Source: Gossypium raimondii
Taxonomy: Eukaryota; Streptophyta; Magnoliopsida; Malvales; Malvaceae
Length of the DNA stretch: 64,000 bases
NCBI RefSeq assembly: GCF_025698545.1
Contig: NC_068575.1
Location: forward strand, 60,955,980-61,019,979
Reading direction: 5' to 3'
Part shown: one piece after another, positions 1 to 10,091 of the stretch
Layout of the letters: every line of letters starts with the position of its first letter
How positions within the stretch are numbered: the first letter of the stretch is position 1
Program-made: the position numbers and the translations under genes
Notes under the pieces: model-generated
What the model was told of the DNA's origin: nothing
The model's database searches: none
Seen by the model: only the letters and a program-made list of their open reading frames with translations

Positions 1-398
1 ATACTGGATTCCGGCCAAACCGGCGCGAAACTCGCCCCCCTATCGCTTCCGTTTCCAGTCACCAACGCTTGGAGTTCCCTATCTACTTCGTCCTCCGACG
101 CACACTCTTCCTCCGGTATCCCGGCCGAGATACATCGAGATCCGACGGGAGACCGAGACACTGACCTTGCAATATCGGAATCGGACAAGACTCGCCTTAT
201 ATGCGGGTGAGTTCCCTTGGGCTTCCGTTTATCCATTGGGGAAAGCAAAGATATTAAAGGAGAGCTAAGGGTTCTCTGATCGGCGGAGTAAAGACCGGCG
301 AACGAACTTTGACGTGAAAGAGAAACCTTCGGTGAAGAAGTGGTGAGAGCCGGTGACGTGACCGGAATCGAACCCCCTCTCAAAATCACAGCTTTCAT
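1..398 (-). CDS. Probable TPR-family protein, N-terminal part (gene runs off the window)
   Basis: Reading the minus strand from the ATG at 398 gives 132 codons open to the window edge. The protein starts MKAVILRGGSIPV and is rich in Ser/Pro, followed by a basic patch with RRVLSDSDIARS and an acidic stretch (IPEEECASEDEVDRE). The order of a short hydrophobic start, Ser-rich leader, 'R-R-x-L/F-S-[DE]-S/T-D' block and 'IPEEE' block resembles plant tetratricopeptide-repeat proteins whose repeats lie further downstream. Those repeats would be outside this window, so the family call is inference. A second in-frame ATG at 236 is possible but less likely, because the upstream codons are open and family-like. 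Codon use is GC-rich compared with the flanks, which supports real coding. No intron is visible. Confidence 0.55.
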   Translation of the reverse strand, partial: MKAVILRGGSIPVTSPALTTSSPKVSLSRQSSFAGLYSADQRTLSSPLISLLSPMDKRKPKGTHPHIRRVLSDSDIARSVSRSPVGSRCISAGIPEEECASEDEVDRELQALVTGNGSDRGASFAPVWPESS

Positions 399-469
399 AG
401 CTGAAGAGCGTTTGTTTCTCGGGAAAAAATAGGTTTTACAGGTTCAGTTACTGTTAGGCCTTTGAAATG

Positions 470-690
470 GGAGAGCTTTACGTCGATATAAATAGTTGCA
501 TGTTAGAGAGACATGTGGTGAGGGTAGTTGACTTTGAAAATCAAGGACATTGCGACACGTGTAAGAGAACACGTCGGCGTCGGCTTTGCCGAAGAGTGAT
601 GACCGGAAGAACCCCACTTTCTTTGTGGGGTCACGAGAAATGGCTGATTCGATTGTGTAAGAAGGTGCTGCCACGTGTTTAGGATAGTTC
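470..690 (-). promoter_or_regulatory. Promoter of the TPR-like gene with two G-boxes
   Basis: Two perfect CACGTG palindromes lie at 556-561 and 672-677, both in ACGTGT (ABRE-like) context. A TATTTATA element on the minus strand lies at about 485-492, some 90 bp before the start codon. The segment is clearly less AT-rich than the DNA beyond 700. A 7-bp hairpin (ACCCCAC / GTGGGGT) sits at about 611-631. G-boxes bind bZIP and bHLH factors, so stress or light control is an inference. The short open frames here are not supported as genes. Confidence 0.5.
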
Positions 691-1639
691 CGGTTGCATG
701 AAATTTGTAGTTTCTCGAAAATAAAAGGCTTAGTAATTTACATATTTTTAAAAAATTCGATTTCACCGTCAATTTTTTTTTAAAAAGTTCAATTATTTTT
801 TAATTAAAATACTAATTAAAAGATTGAGTTTTTAAATGTGGTACTTAATATTATAATTTACGTGTACTTCTTGATAATTATTTTTAATTTCTATAAACTT
901 TTTTAATTTCATTTTAAATATTTTTATAAATTTTAAATTATTTAGTAATGTATCATATAATATAAATAGTTTTATATCAATATAAAAATAAAAAATTATC
1001 ATATCAATATCGTTAAAATTAATACTTTAATGAGTATTTTATGTAAAGAGATGCAACCATAATGTAAGAACATAAATATTTTATGCCATGTTTTAATTAA
1101 TTAATTATTTTATATTTATATTATATAATTATATTTTTATAATTTTGGTTAGTAAAGAACAACATAAAAGTGAAATAATGTTAAAAAACTCAAAGCGAAG
1201 TAAAAAAAAAGTTTAGTTAAATTTATTATTTTATTTAAACTAATAAATAATTACACTTAAAAATACTCATCTTAGAAAACATTTTAATTTTAATTTTCAA
1301 TTTATTTTAATTTAAAAACATTTATTTGCAAATGATATGTAATATAAAGTCCAATCTCAGCCCAAATTACAATCCCTTCCTAAATCTTGCCTCGCCGTGG
1401 GCTTAAGCCTACTTGGTTTATTTTATTTATAGGAGTACATATAGAAATTGGAATTTTTCTTAATGAAAAAGAAAAAAAAGAAAAAGCTGTTTTTGTTAAA
1501 AGAATATGAGGGGTTGAGTAGGCAGAGTTTTGAGTATTAGCCTTCACTTTCTCATTTTCACTTTCACCTTCAAAGTAAAATTTTTAAAAAAAATTCCACC
1601 GTGAATCTACAAAAATCAACATTGTCGCGAGAAATTTTC
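691..1639. other. AT-rich intergenic DNA, no gene seen
   Basis: Very AT-rich, with homopolymer runs and no coding pattern on either strand. Nothing specific is recognised. Confidence 0.6.
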
Positions 1640-2130
1640 AATTAAGCCCATTCATCCTTGAATTGAAATATGTTATTTGACAAATTTATTCAGAGTGTGA
1701 CATAATTATCACTAATTTACATACTAAGAACATGACATAATTTCACTAACAATATAATTTACAATTATATTGATACACTATTAATATTTATCATTTTTCA
1801 CAAAGGTTAATATTTGCAATTATGAACTTAAGAAATTTATTTATTTAAAATTTCAAAATTTTCACTAATTAATTTCCAATAATGATGTTTTAATTCCTTG
1901 GTAATAGTGTTTTGTTTCAATAACTTCACCCAATAAATACTAAAGTATTATAAACAAATAAATACTTAACAATAAAATGTGTCATGCATTTATCTCATCA
2001 TTTTACACATATCAACTTTCAGCTATCAACTAAGTTTTACCAAATATTTTTAAATAAACAATTAATAGAATCAGTTAATCAAACTAATTCAACAATCAAC
2101 CAATTACCACACAAGGCTAATTGTCAAATT
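1640..2130 (-). repeat. Dispersed repeat R3, shorter copy, inverted relative to 25235-26025
   Basis: Read on the minus strand, this tract matches the start of 25235-26025 over several hundred bases. Shared landmarks in order are GGTTGATTG/GGTTGATAG, TTTGGTAAAACTTA, GCTGAAA, TTGATATGTGTAAAATG, TTTATAATACTTTAGT, ACACTATTAC and the tandem 'AATTATGTCA' phrase. It looks like a non-autonomous DNA element. Neither end has a clear target duplication here. Its upper end nearly touches the rps11 fragment. Confidence 0.6.
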
Positions 2131-2185
2131 ATTTGTATGTAAATATTGATTAATACGGATGTTGTAATAAATGATATAATCACAA

Positions 2186-2536
2186 CGAGAATACCAAAAG
2201 GAGTTATTCATGCTCAAGCAAGTTTCAACAATACCATTGTTACTGTTACAGATGTATGGGGTCAGGTAATCTCTTGGTCATCCGTCGGCACTTGTGGATT
2301 CAAGGGTACAAGAAAAGGGACCCCTTTTTGCTGCTCAAATCGCAGCGGGAAATGCTATTCGAGTAGTAGTAGACCAAGGTAGGCAACGAGCAGAAGTTAT
2401 GATAAAATGTCCCGGTCTCGGAAGAGATGCAACATTACGAACTATTCGTAGAAGTAGTATACTATTAAGTTTCATACGAGATGTAGCCCTTATGCCACAT
2501 AATGGTTGTAGACCCCATAAAAAGAGATGTATGTAG
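2186..2536 (+). pseudogene. rps11: Plastid rps11 fragment in the nucleus (NUPT)
   Basis: The translation is unmistakably plastid ribosomal protein S11: [20 protein letters not shown], then [21 protein letters not shown], then [32 protein letters not shown] and [12 protein letters not shown] before a stop at 2534-2536. The first part is in one frame and the rest in the next. The shift lies at the T run 2325-2329, which seems to have one extra T compared with the functional gene. The first 20 or so residues of S11 are absent and replaced by unrelated AT-rich sequence. Several substitutions relative to the usual plastid protein (for example V-W-G-Q for V-R-G-R) also point to relaxed constraint. 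It is a dead nuclear copy of plastid DNA, not a transferred working gene, because no transit peptide is seen. Confidence 0.9.
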
Positions 2537-3684
2537 AAATAACACTAAAGAAATTAAAAAAAAAATAATTCAACTTAAATAATGAAGACATACTTATAAA
2601 AACAAAGGGATTTGTTTTTGTAAAATACCTAAAATTAATAAAACAATCCATCTCCACTTCAATATATTTAAAAATATTGTGAAATACTTAAAATAAAGAA
2701 TTTAACAATTTCTTTTAAGAAATTGAAGGTTTAATTAAATATTTTAAAAATATTGTGAGATGGATAACAATTTTCAAAAACTTTAAAAATACTTAATTAA
2801 AATTTTCAAAAAATTAAAAGGCTTAAAGTTCTCAAAATATTTCATCCAACCCAAATTGGATTTATATAAACTCAGTATGAAATCCAAAGGAAATACTTTT
2901 GTTTTGTTTTTACTGAACTACGATATAATTCAAGTGATGTACTTTAATTTTCCACGAAAATCGGCACGAGAAAAAAAATCTTTTCTTGAATTGTCTGAGA
3001 GAGAAAAACCAATCACTTTTAAGATAAGAAAAGGACAAAAAAATATACACTCAGGAAATAAAAGAAGAAGGGTATGCAACAAGTTTACGCATGGTTTCTT
3101 TGGCTGTATCAACACTGTTTATCTCTTCTCCAAACTTGCAGTGAGACAGTTCAACAAGTTTTCAATCTTTTTTTCCAGAAAAAAAAATAAGAAAAAGAAA
3201 TATCTGAAAAAAATTCTTTTGTGTGCTTTGTTTTTTCATTTGTTTATGATCTTTAAAAGTACAATTTATCTCTAAATTTCATTCCACATATAAAAGATAT
3301 ATCTATTTATGTATTTTCCCACTTTCGTTATCCTTAACAAATAATATATTTTTCCAACATGTCTAGACTATTTTTTTAAAAATTTTAAGGTCGTAGATCT
3401 AAATCCAAATCTTTCAACTAAAATTTCCTTTTCTTCGTTTCTATCTTTGTTTGATCTGTTGTGTTGTTGTCTTAAGTATTTTTGAAATTTTTAGTTCAAA
3501 TTTAGGTTCTTTAGATGTATACTAAAATACCCATTTCTCAAATCTCTAGGAATCTCACTTTTTAACTTAAAATTTTCTTCCATTTTCATGTAATTTTAGT
3601 TTCTGGGTAGGTTTCCTCTTCCATGTTTCTTACTTAATTTAGGGTTTTCTTGGAAAAAAAAAAATTCCTTTCTTTTTTCTACTC
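2537..3684. other. Intergenic DNA and 5' leader of the CCCH gene
   Basis: To about 2850 the sequence is plain AT-rich DNA. From about 3400 a pyrimidine-rich stretch typical of a plant 5' leader runs to the ATG at 3685. A 139-codon open frame at 2856-3275 is Lys/Phe-rich low-complexity translation of AT-rich DNA and resembles no protein I know. Confidence 0.5.
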
Positions 3685-5101
3685 ATGGATTACAGTAGAG
3701 AGAACGTAGTTCATGTAATTCCGACAAATGATAATTGGGTCCCGAATTCAAGTGACCCATCAGTTTGGGCAACAGAAGAAGATTATCGTGTTTGGAACAA
3801 CCAAGAAACCTCCGCCGACACGCTTCTTTCCAATTCCGACCAGCCACCGAACAAGAAACCAAGAAATTCCCAGGATTTAAACACTAGGTCCAGAGCCATA
3901 GGCAAGATGTTCTTCAAGACCAAGCTTTGTTGCAAGTTCAAGGCCGGGACTTGTCCTTACATTTCGAATTGCAACTTCGCTCACAGCACCGAAGAGCTCC
4001 GCCGTCCACCTCCTAACTGGCAAGAAATCGTGGCCGCACACGAAGAAGAGAAAGGGATCCTGTCGGAGCCGAGGGAAGAATTTCAAATCCCATCTTTAGG
4101 GTCTACCAGTTTCTCAGGAGAAACACAGAGGTCATATAAAGGAAGGCATTGCAAGAAGTTCTATTCGGAGGAAGGGTGTCCTTACGGTGATAATTGCACC
4201 TTTTTGCACGACGAGCAGTCCAAGAATAGAGAGAGTGTAGCTATAAGTTTGGGCCCCGGAGGATATGGTGGTGGTGGCGCCGGCGGAGGAGGAAGTGGCG
4301 GTGGTGGTGGGAATGGATCAAATGCAAAGCCGTCTAATTGGAAGACAAGGATTTGTAATAAGTGGGAACTTACTGGTTATTGCCCTTTCGGAAATAAATG
4401 CCATTTTGCTCATGGAGCTGCAGGTATGGTTTTATTGATTGATTGGTTTGCCATTTTCATATAGATTATGGAAAGTATTTATGGGTTTCGATTGTTCGTT
4501 ATTGGTATTAATTATTCAGTTAACAGAAACTAGCATTTAGCAAGGAACAGGATTACTTTTGTTCAATTGTTATGAGTATACAGGGATTGTTTGTTTGGTG
4601 GGTATGCTATTGTATACCTAAATGATATTTGAGATTACCGTGGTAGTATGCAATAATTTGTTAAAGCAATCCTCATTTGCAGAACTTTGATCTTTTACTT
4701 ATGATTTAGCTTAAACCGATGTGTGGGGTGATGCAAACCAGATAGGTGTGTGTGTGTTTTTTCCAGCGTATATAGGGTTATTTTGCTGTGTGTCAAGGAT
4801 GAATGTATACATATTTCTTCTTATTGCAGAACTACACAGATACAGAGGGGGCCTCGGTGATGCAGAAATTAAGGATACTAATGCTACCTTGTCCGACTCG
4901 AAGCAAGGTGGAGCAATGCCTTTGAGAACTCCTTCAGACTCCGTGGTGGCATCAGTTCCCCAACTTCCGGTTTCAGACGTTTACCACTCGCAAAGGACAT
5001 CGATTGTACTCCAAAGGCCGGGGCAAAGAACTCTTCAGAAATGGAAAGGTCCAGATAAAATCAGTCTTATATATGGTGACTGGATCGATGATATTCAATA
5101 A
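3685..5101 (+). CDS. CCCH-type zinc-finger protein, three fingers
   Basis: Two exons (3685-4423 and 4830-5101; GT..AG, phase 1) encode 336 residues. The splice restores ...FAHGAA-ELHRYRGG, a junction conserved in plant CCCH proteins. Finger 1 spans residues 82-100 (C-x7-C-x5-C-x3-H, in KLCCKFKAGTCPY); finger 2 spans 156-175 (C-x8-C-x5-C-x3-H); finger 3 spans 224-243 (C-x8-C-x5-C-x3-H). A Gly-rich linker at about 188-211 separates fingers 2 and 3. This resembles Arabidopsis AtC3H39-type proteins. The family binds RNA, usually AU-rich or regulatory mRNA, and moves between nucleus and cytoplasm; any specific target here is unknown. The C-terminal half of exon 2 is disordered and Ser-rich, ending GDWIDDIQ. 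Open reading into the intron after 4423 gives only a short false extension. All finger residues are intact and the gene looks functional. Confidence 0.9.
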
Positions 5102-5674
5102 ACTCATTTCTTTCGAGTACCGTAACCCGGGACGGTAAACAGCCTTTCTTCGGGACAATGAATAGTCGATAGGGTCGTGCACGTAGGCCTTGGGGGGTAA
5201 TCTTTTTTTCCTTTTTTTCTTTTGCTCATTTCATTTCGAAGTCTTTAATGGATCCTTTAGCTTATGTACGAGGGATTTTATTGAATGGCTGTAGACTTTG
5301 CCCTTGTTATCAAATACCCTTTTTATTTCATTATTTTTGTTTTTTTCTTTAAAAAATTGATCTAATTGGTGTGCAACAAATAGTAAAGAGATCAAGGGCT
5401 GATATTAAGTTAATCACAAAATGGTCCACATCATATTTTCACCGAGGAGGACTCGTTCAATAGCCAAAAATATGATGCATTACCAAGCATTAACTTTCCA
5501 AATTAAGCTTACCAATTTTTCATACTCCAAAAACACTTTGACAATGTCGCCTTGCTTTTCTCTTCCCTCTCAACACAACAAAGAAGAAGAATCTATCTCG
5601 TTTTTTCTTTCATCAATGCGAAAATACTCGGCCGGAACCATCTATACTCCGGCCACCGATACCCAGTTTATTCA

Positions 5675-6550
5675 ATGTCGACATCGACGTTTTCTAGTCA
5701 CGCGCAAGGACCCTCGTCGAACGCCAGCCCGCCATTGGCGATAATTATATCAGTAATTTTGCTTGTTTTGTTTGCCTTTGGTTTTCTCACCATATTCTTT
5801 TGTAGGTGCATCCTGCAAAACCTTGTTAGAATGTGGAGTCGACGGCAGAATCCTTCAGGTGCCGTCGATGCCGCCGCAGGTGCAGATATGAGTAATGGCC
5901 TCGATCCAGAACTAATACAAGCTTTCCCTACGTTTTATTATTCCACTGTCAAAGAGTTTCGCCGCGAAAAATATGGCCTAGAATGCGCTATTTGCTTAGG
6001 AGAGTTCAATGATAACGATATGCTTCGACTTTTGACAATTTGTTGTCATGTTTTCCATAAAGAATGCGTTGATCTATGGCTTGAATCGCATAAAACTTGT
6101 CCATTTTGTCGCGGGGAGCTAGACGAGCCTAGGCAGTCGTTAGACAAATCACCTATGATTGTCCGTAGCAATTCCATGCATGAAATCGGAGCAAGCCAAA
6201 GTCCATTACAAGATGCTGTTTGCATCGACATTAGAGAAGATGATGATGACAAGGACACTGTTGGTGAGCGAGAAAATGAAGCACAAACATCTTCTAATAC
6301 AAATCAAGAACACAGTAGGATCCAAAAATTTTCGAGATGGAATTCAACCGGCCACTCCATACCTAGGACTAGAGAAGAGGATAGATATACTTTGAGATTG
6401 CCTGAACATATCAAAAAACAGTTTGTAAGGGGACACAAGATTGCAAAAAGTTGTATTACCTTTGGTGAATTCACAAGCCCTTCCGACTACCGGAATCAAG
6501 GCTCCGGTAAACCATCAGAGACACTCCAAGGAGACATCGATAAAGTTTAA
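5675..6550 (+). CDS. RING-H2 E3 ubiquitin ligase, ATL29/ATL30-like
   Basis: Single exon, 291 residues from the ATG at 5675. I prefer this start because MSTSTFSS leads straight into the membrane segment, as in ATL29; the open frame continues upstream to 5552 but that extension does not look like the family. Features in order: one transmembrane helix at about 21-43, the GLD motif (GLDPELI, from 75), then a RING-H2 at 104-145 with C104, C107, C123, H125, H128, C131, C142 and C145. The spacing before the third ligand (x15) is the ATL pattern. The Pro usually found just before the third Cys is replaced (LLTICCH), as I recall for ATL29. ATL proteins are membrane-anchored E3 ligases that pair with E2 enzymes. 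The C-terminal half is acidic then Ser-rich and of unknown role. It is tail-to-tail with a second, different ATL gene. Confidence 0.9.
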   Translation: MSTSTFSSHAQGPSSNASPPLAIIISVILLVLFAFGFLTIFFCRCILQNLVRMWSRRQNPSGAVDAAAGADMSNGLDPELIQAFPTFYYSTVKEFRREKYGLECAICLGEFNDNDMLRLLTICCHVFHKECVDLWLESHKTCPFCRGELDEPRQSLDKSPMIVRSNSMHEIGASQSPLQDAVCIDIREDDDDKDTVGERENEAQTSSNTNQEHSRIQKFSRWNSTGHSIPRTREEDRYTLRLPEHIKKQFVRGHKIAKSCITFGEFTSPSDYRNQGSGKPSETLQGDIDKV

Positions 6551-6997
6551 GTTTTTAGGAACTTTTTTTTTTCTTTTATTCTCACAAAAGCTCAATTTTG
6601 ATATTATGTTAGGAAATTTCTTAATAGAGTTTATATTACAAGTAGTATGTGACAACATTTTTCAGTTCTTATTGATTTTTTATTCTCATAAGAATTTTTA
6701 TTAATTTGAGTTGAGAGAACCGAATATACTTTATTTTTTCAAATTTAAAGTCTCGGCCCATGATATTCATGCACAGTATATTGAATGTGGAAGAAAATTG
6801 TGAACAACTTAAACGTGTTTTTCTTTTTTATGATCTAATCAATGAAGCAGAGGCAAATGACAGATAGATAGTAAAAAAAGCATTGAGATATCTTTTGATT
6901 TTCACAGGATGACCGTGACACAAAATCTCTCTTTATCTCTAGATGATTATACTGCTATGAATGTGATTGGATTATGTAAAAAGGGTTTGCTTTAGAT
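6551..6997. other. Shared 3' region between two convergent ATL genes
   Basis: About 450 bp of AT-rich DNA separates the two stop codons. It must hold both 3' untranslated regions and polyadenylation signals. No other feature is seen. Overlap of the two transcripts here is possible. Confidence 0.6.
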
Positions 6998-7930
6998 TTA
7001 TAAGGGAATAGAAGGATCTCTTGATCTTCCTTGGTTAGCAAGAAAGAATCTACCACTCGAAAAGGATCGCTTCATTGCAACAGGGTTCATCACACAGTGC
7101 AAGACCCTCGTTTTATTGCTATTCTTACTGGCTTCTGTGGATTGTTTCGATGATCCAGCGATAACCGATGAAAACTGGCACGCTTCGTCTTGATTCATAA
7201 GCAAAATATCAGCAACTGAAAGTTGGGTTTGATGTAAATGATCCATGGAAACTGATCTTCTCATATGCTGATGACCTTCGTCTCGAATCTCGATCACGGC
7301 GTTCCTTCCTTGAGCGTTGCCTACATCATTTGCGGCAGCTTCTACGTTTTCGTTCTGCAAAAGTTCGTTGCTGGAAGGGGGTTCTGTCACCGGTGAAGCG
7401 CTAACAAAGGTTATACTAGCACGGCACAGAGGGCAATTCGAATGAGAACTAAGCCATGCATCAATGCAATGGACATGGAAAGCATGGCTGCATTTAGGCA
7501 AGAGCCTTAAACTTTCGTCTTGTTGGAACTCGTTGAGGCAAACGGAGCAATCCGTTCCTTCGACCGAGTTATCGCCCTTTCTGTATTTGCAAACCGTAAT
7601 GCAGTTGATGAGAGCCTCATCCAAACCGGTAGATGAAGCCTGCCATGGCTCATGAGTAGATGGGTTGTGATTGTCGTCCAACATTTCACCACCACTGCCA
7701 TGAACCTCTCTCCTCACACTTTTCCCACAATATTTATATATTATGGTATAATAACTTAGTAGAATAAAAGCACAGGCTAAAATGCCAATGATTGTAATCA
7801 TAAGAGGGGAGAAATTAGAGGCTGAATCATCATGAGGGAATCCCATAGGAGGTGGAGGAGAGAAGACGATATAACACCATTGTGGACAATACAAGCTACA
7901 AAAACCTTGAGAACAGTCTTTGGTGTTCAT
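6998..7930 (-). CDS. RING-H2 E3 ubiquitin ligase, ATL51/ATL52-like
   Basis: Single exon, 310 residues from the ATG at 7930. The frame is open further up to 8083, but family members begin near a Cys-rich block, here MNTKDCSQGFCSLYCPQWC (residues 1-19), so the inner start is preferred. Then come a proline run (SPPPP), a transmembrane helix at about 48-71, the GLD motif (GLDEALI, from 112), and a RING-H2 at 128-169 (CSVC, then LLPKCSHAFHVHC, then CPLC). All eight zinc ligands and the Trp contacting E2 (DAWL) are present. The N-terminal Cys-rich block plus the 'DCSVCLNEF' RING marks the ATL51/52/ATL1 branch. The C-terminus carries a conserved-looking RSVSMD stretch and ends SRDPSIPL. It acts as a membrane-bound ubiquitin ligase; the substrate is unknown. 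Confidence 0.9.
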   Translation of the reverse strand: MNTKDCSQGFCSLYCPQWCYIVFSPPPPMGFPHDDSASNFSPLMITIIGILACAFILLSYYTIIYKYCGKSVRREVHGSGGEMLDDNHNPSTHEPWQASSTGLDEALINCITVCKYRKGDNSVEGTDCSVCLNEFQQDESLRLLPKCSHAFHVHCIDAWLSSHSNCPLCRASITFVSASPVTEPPSSNELLQNENVEAAANDVGNAQGRNAVIEIRDEGHQHMRRSVSMDHLHQTQLSVADILLMNQDEACQFSSVIAGSSKQSTEASKNSNKTRVLHCVMNPVAMKRSFSSGRFFLANQGRSRDPSIPL

Positions 7931-8390
7931 GTATGGCACCCAGGTTTTTTTTCTAGGGAAACAAACAGACCCCTTAACAACAAAGACAAAAGCTGGAAGA
8001 TAGCCCTTTAGATCGATTAGAGAAACCACAGGAAAATAGGATGGTCTAATAAGGATGAAACTAATGCTTTTCCAATTGGACACTACATGTGCAAAAGAGT
8101 GCTAACACAGAACAGAGTGCATGGCAATGAAAGTCTCCTCCTTAAATGCATTTCTTCAAGACATAAAAAAGAGTGCTAAAAGCTGCCAAAGGCCAAAGGG
8201 GCTGACATGGAAAGCAACATAAGGACAAGAAAGAAAAACATCAAGAGAGGAATACTAAGAGTGTTCTCTTTTGCTTCGATATTTTTTATCCTCCTTTTTC
8301 TTTTTTCTTTAGCTATCTTGTGTGTGACTTTTCATTCCTTGTATTGCAATAGCAATACTAACAAGTGTAGTGTTGGGTGTAGTGTAAGTT
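7931..8390. other. Upstream region of the ATL51/52-like gene
   Basis: This probably holds the 5' leader and promoter of the minus-strand ATL gene. A 79-codon open frame at 8207-8446 is low-complexity and overlaps repeat DNA, so it is not called. Confidence 0.4.
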
Positions 8391-8745
8391 ATTATATTAA
8401 GAGTCGAATTATATTTTGTCTCTCTACTAAAAAAATAACAAATTAGTTTTTATATGTTAGATTAAATAGTAAACATATTGTTTTGTTAAAACAATTATCC
8501 ATTTCTATTATTAAAAACTGGTCCCTACATGTCGACATGAAGTACATGTGGTATGCTATGTGTAATTGTTTGGCTATTCTGTCAACCACACCAGTTTTTA
8601 ACAACAGAAATGAATGAAAATTTTAATTAAAATGACCAATTTACTCTTTGATTTAATATATAAAGACTAATTTGCTCATTTTTTTAGTAAAAAGGACAAA
8701 ATACAATCTGGCTACTAGTACACAGACTTCCATGATACTTTTATT
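8391..8745. repeat. Fold-back repeat R1, copy A
   Basis: A near-palindromic element. The left half contains 'CTACTAAAAAA...AATTAGT...ATGTTAGATTAAA' and the right half its inverse, 'TTTGATTTAATATATAAAGACTAATTTG...TTTTTTAGTA', around a centre with AAAACTGGTCCCTACATG. The right end ends GATACTTTTATT. The same order of phrases recurs at 12081, 26735 and 56332. Confidence 0.75.
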
Positions 8746-10091
8746 GAATTCAAACACTAGAGATAACCTTATTCGAAAGTATATTTATGAACCTCAAGAA
8801 GATTAAATTTCATCAATTATAAAAGAAAATACCTTAATCAATAGTATATTATGAACAGAATTTAAGATACATTTATTATCCTTACGATTGAAGCAAAGGA
8901 CTTTAGAGATTTTCCCTACTAAGAACAAATAAAAGAAAGGCTTAAACACAAGCCAAGCACCTATAGAATGTTTAATCAAGTGACAATTATTTTCTAGGAT
9001 AATGAAATGACTTACTTTATTGCAGGGCAAAGTTGTTGTCAAAACTTTAAAATATATGCAGTGGATCAATGGATTGGGCAGTTTTTAGTCAAATGAAGAA
9101 GCTTTATTGAGTCAAGTGCTATGACCAAGAAACCCTCTTTCTCTCTAACCAAACAGCATAGTTGTGTTGCCTTTTCTCTTCTTTTCATTTCTACTTTTTT
9201 TTTCAGTGCTCTCTATCTCTCTCCCTAGAATCAGTCCAATAGTCTAAACCCCTTAGTGACCTATTAACTTTAGTGATCTTTTTTTGCACATTCCAAAGAC
9301 CCATTTAGATAAAGTATGAGACTGAGATCATGATATGTTTAATCGATTCTGGTAAACATGTGATCATAACAAGAATAATGCTAACTAATAACAAGGTAAT
9401 AATTACCCAATAATAATATAGATATTTTTTTTATATTATGTTTTAAGCATTGGCACATTCCACCCAGTTATATTATTTGAATTTTAAGTAAATGTAGATT
9501 ACGAATATATGAGAAATTTTTTACTTAATTTTATTAATTAGATCCATTTTGATACTTAAAAGCCTCGAAATTTATATCTGTAGATATAAATTGTCAAACT
9601 GAACATTAAGCCTATAACTTTTGGCTCCTCAGCAAGGTAACTAGGTTTGATTTTAGTACTTTTTTTTATCCATTTCGATACTCGAACATGACAACTAAGT
9701 TCATTTTGATATCTGAATTTAGATTCTATCAGTGATGTGATCATATCATCAAAGTTTTATATTTTTCCAAGTTTAGAGACCAAAATAGACTTGATTGCCA
9801 AGTTCAAATACCAAAATAGACATAACTACCAAGTTCAGGACCAAAAGTTTACATTAATCCTTTTAATAATCACCACAGATATAACATAATTCCCATCCAA
9901 ATGAATTGAATGCATGTAATATAGATAACAAGTTACAGGAAAACTTATCAAGACACAAACAAAAAGAAAATGTAAACATTTAAAGACCACCTGTATAAGC
10001 ATGTGACAAAACTTTCTAGCTTAAAGTCTCATTTTTGTACACTAATCTCAGAATGATGGAAAGATGAGGTCCAAGTGAACTCAATGATGAT
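8746..10091. other. Intergenic DNA
   Basis: AT-rich, no gene. At about 9545-9860 there is a decayed dispersed repeat with recurring 'CCATTTTGATACTT / GACCAAAATAGAC' phrases, similar in style to 17985-18200, probably an old non-autonomous transposon. The 3' end of the RRM gene lies at the right edge. Confidence 0.45.

Noticed and set aside
355-385. tRNA-like B-box (GGTTCGATTCC) on the minus strand
   Set aside because: No matching A-box, acceptor stem or anticodon arm; it falls inside the open frame of the TPR-like gene, where the codons explain it.
2856-3275. 139-codon open frame before the CCCH gene
   Set aside because: Lys/Phe-rich, low-complexity translation of AT-rich DNA with no recognisable domain; it probably overlaps promoter or leader.
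4721-4829. Open frame entering exon 2 of the CCCH gene from the left, starting at an ATG at 4721
   Set aside because: It lies in the intron; the GT/AG junction at 4423/4830 restores the conserved protein sequence.
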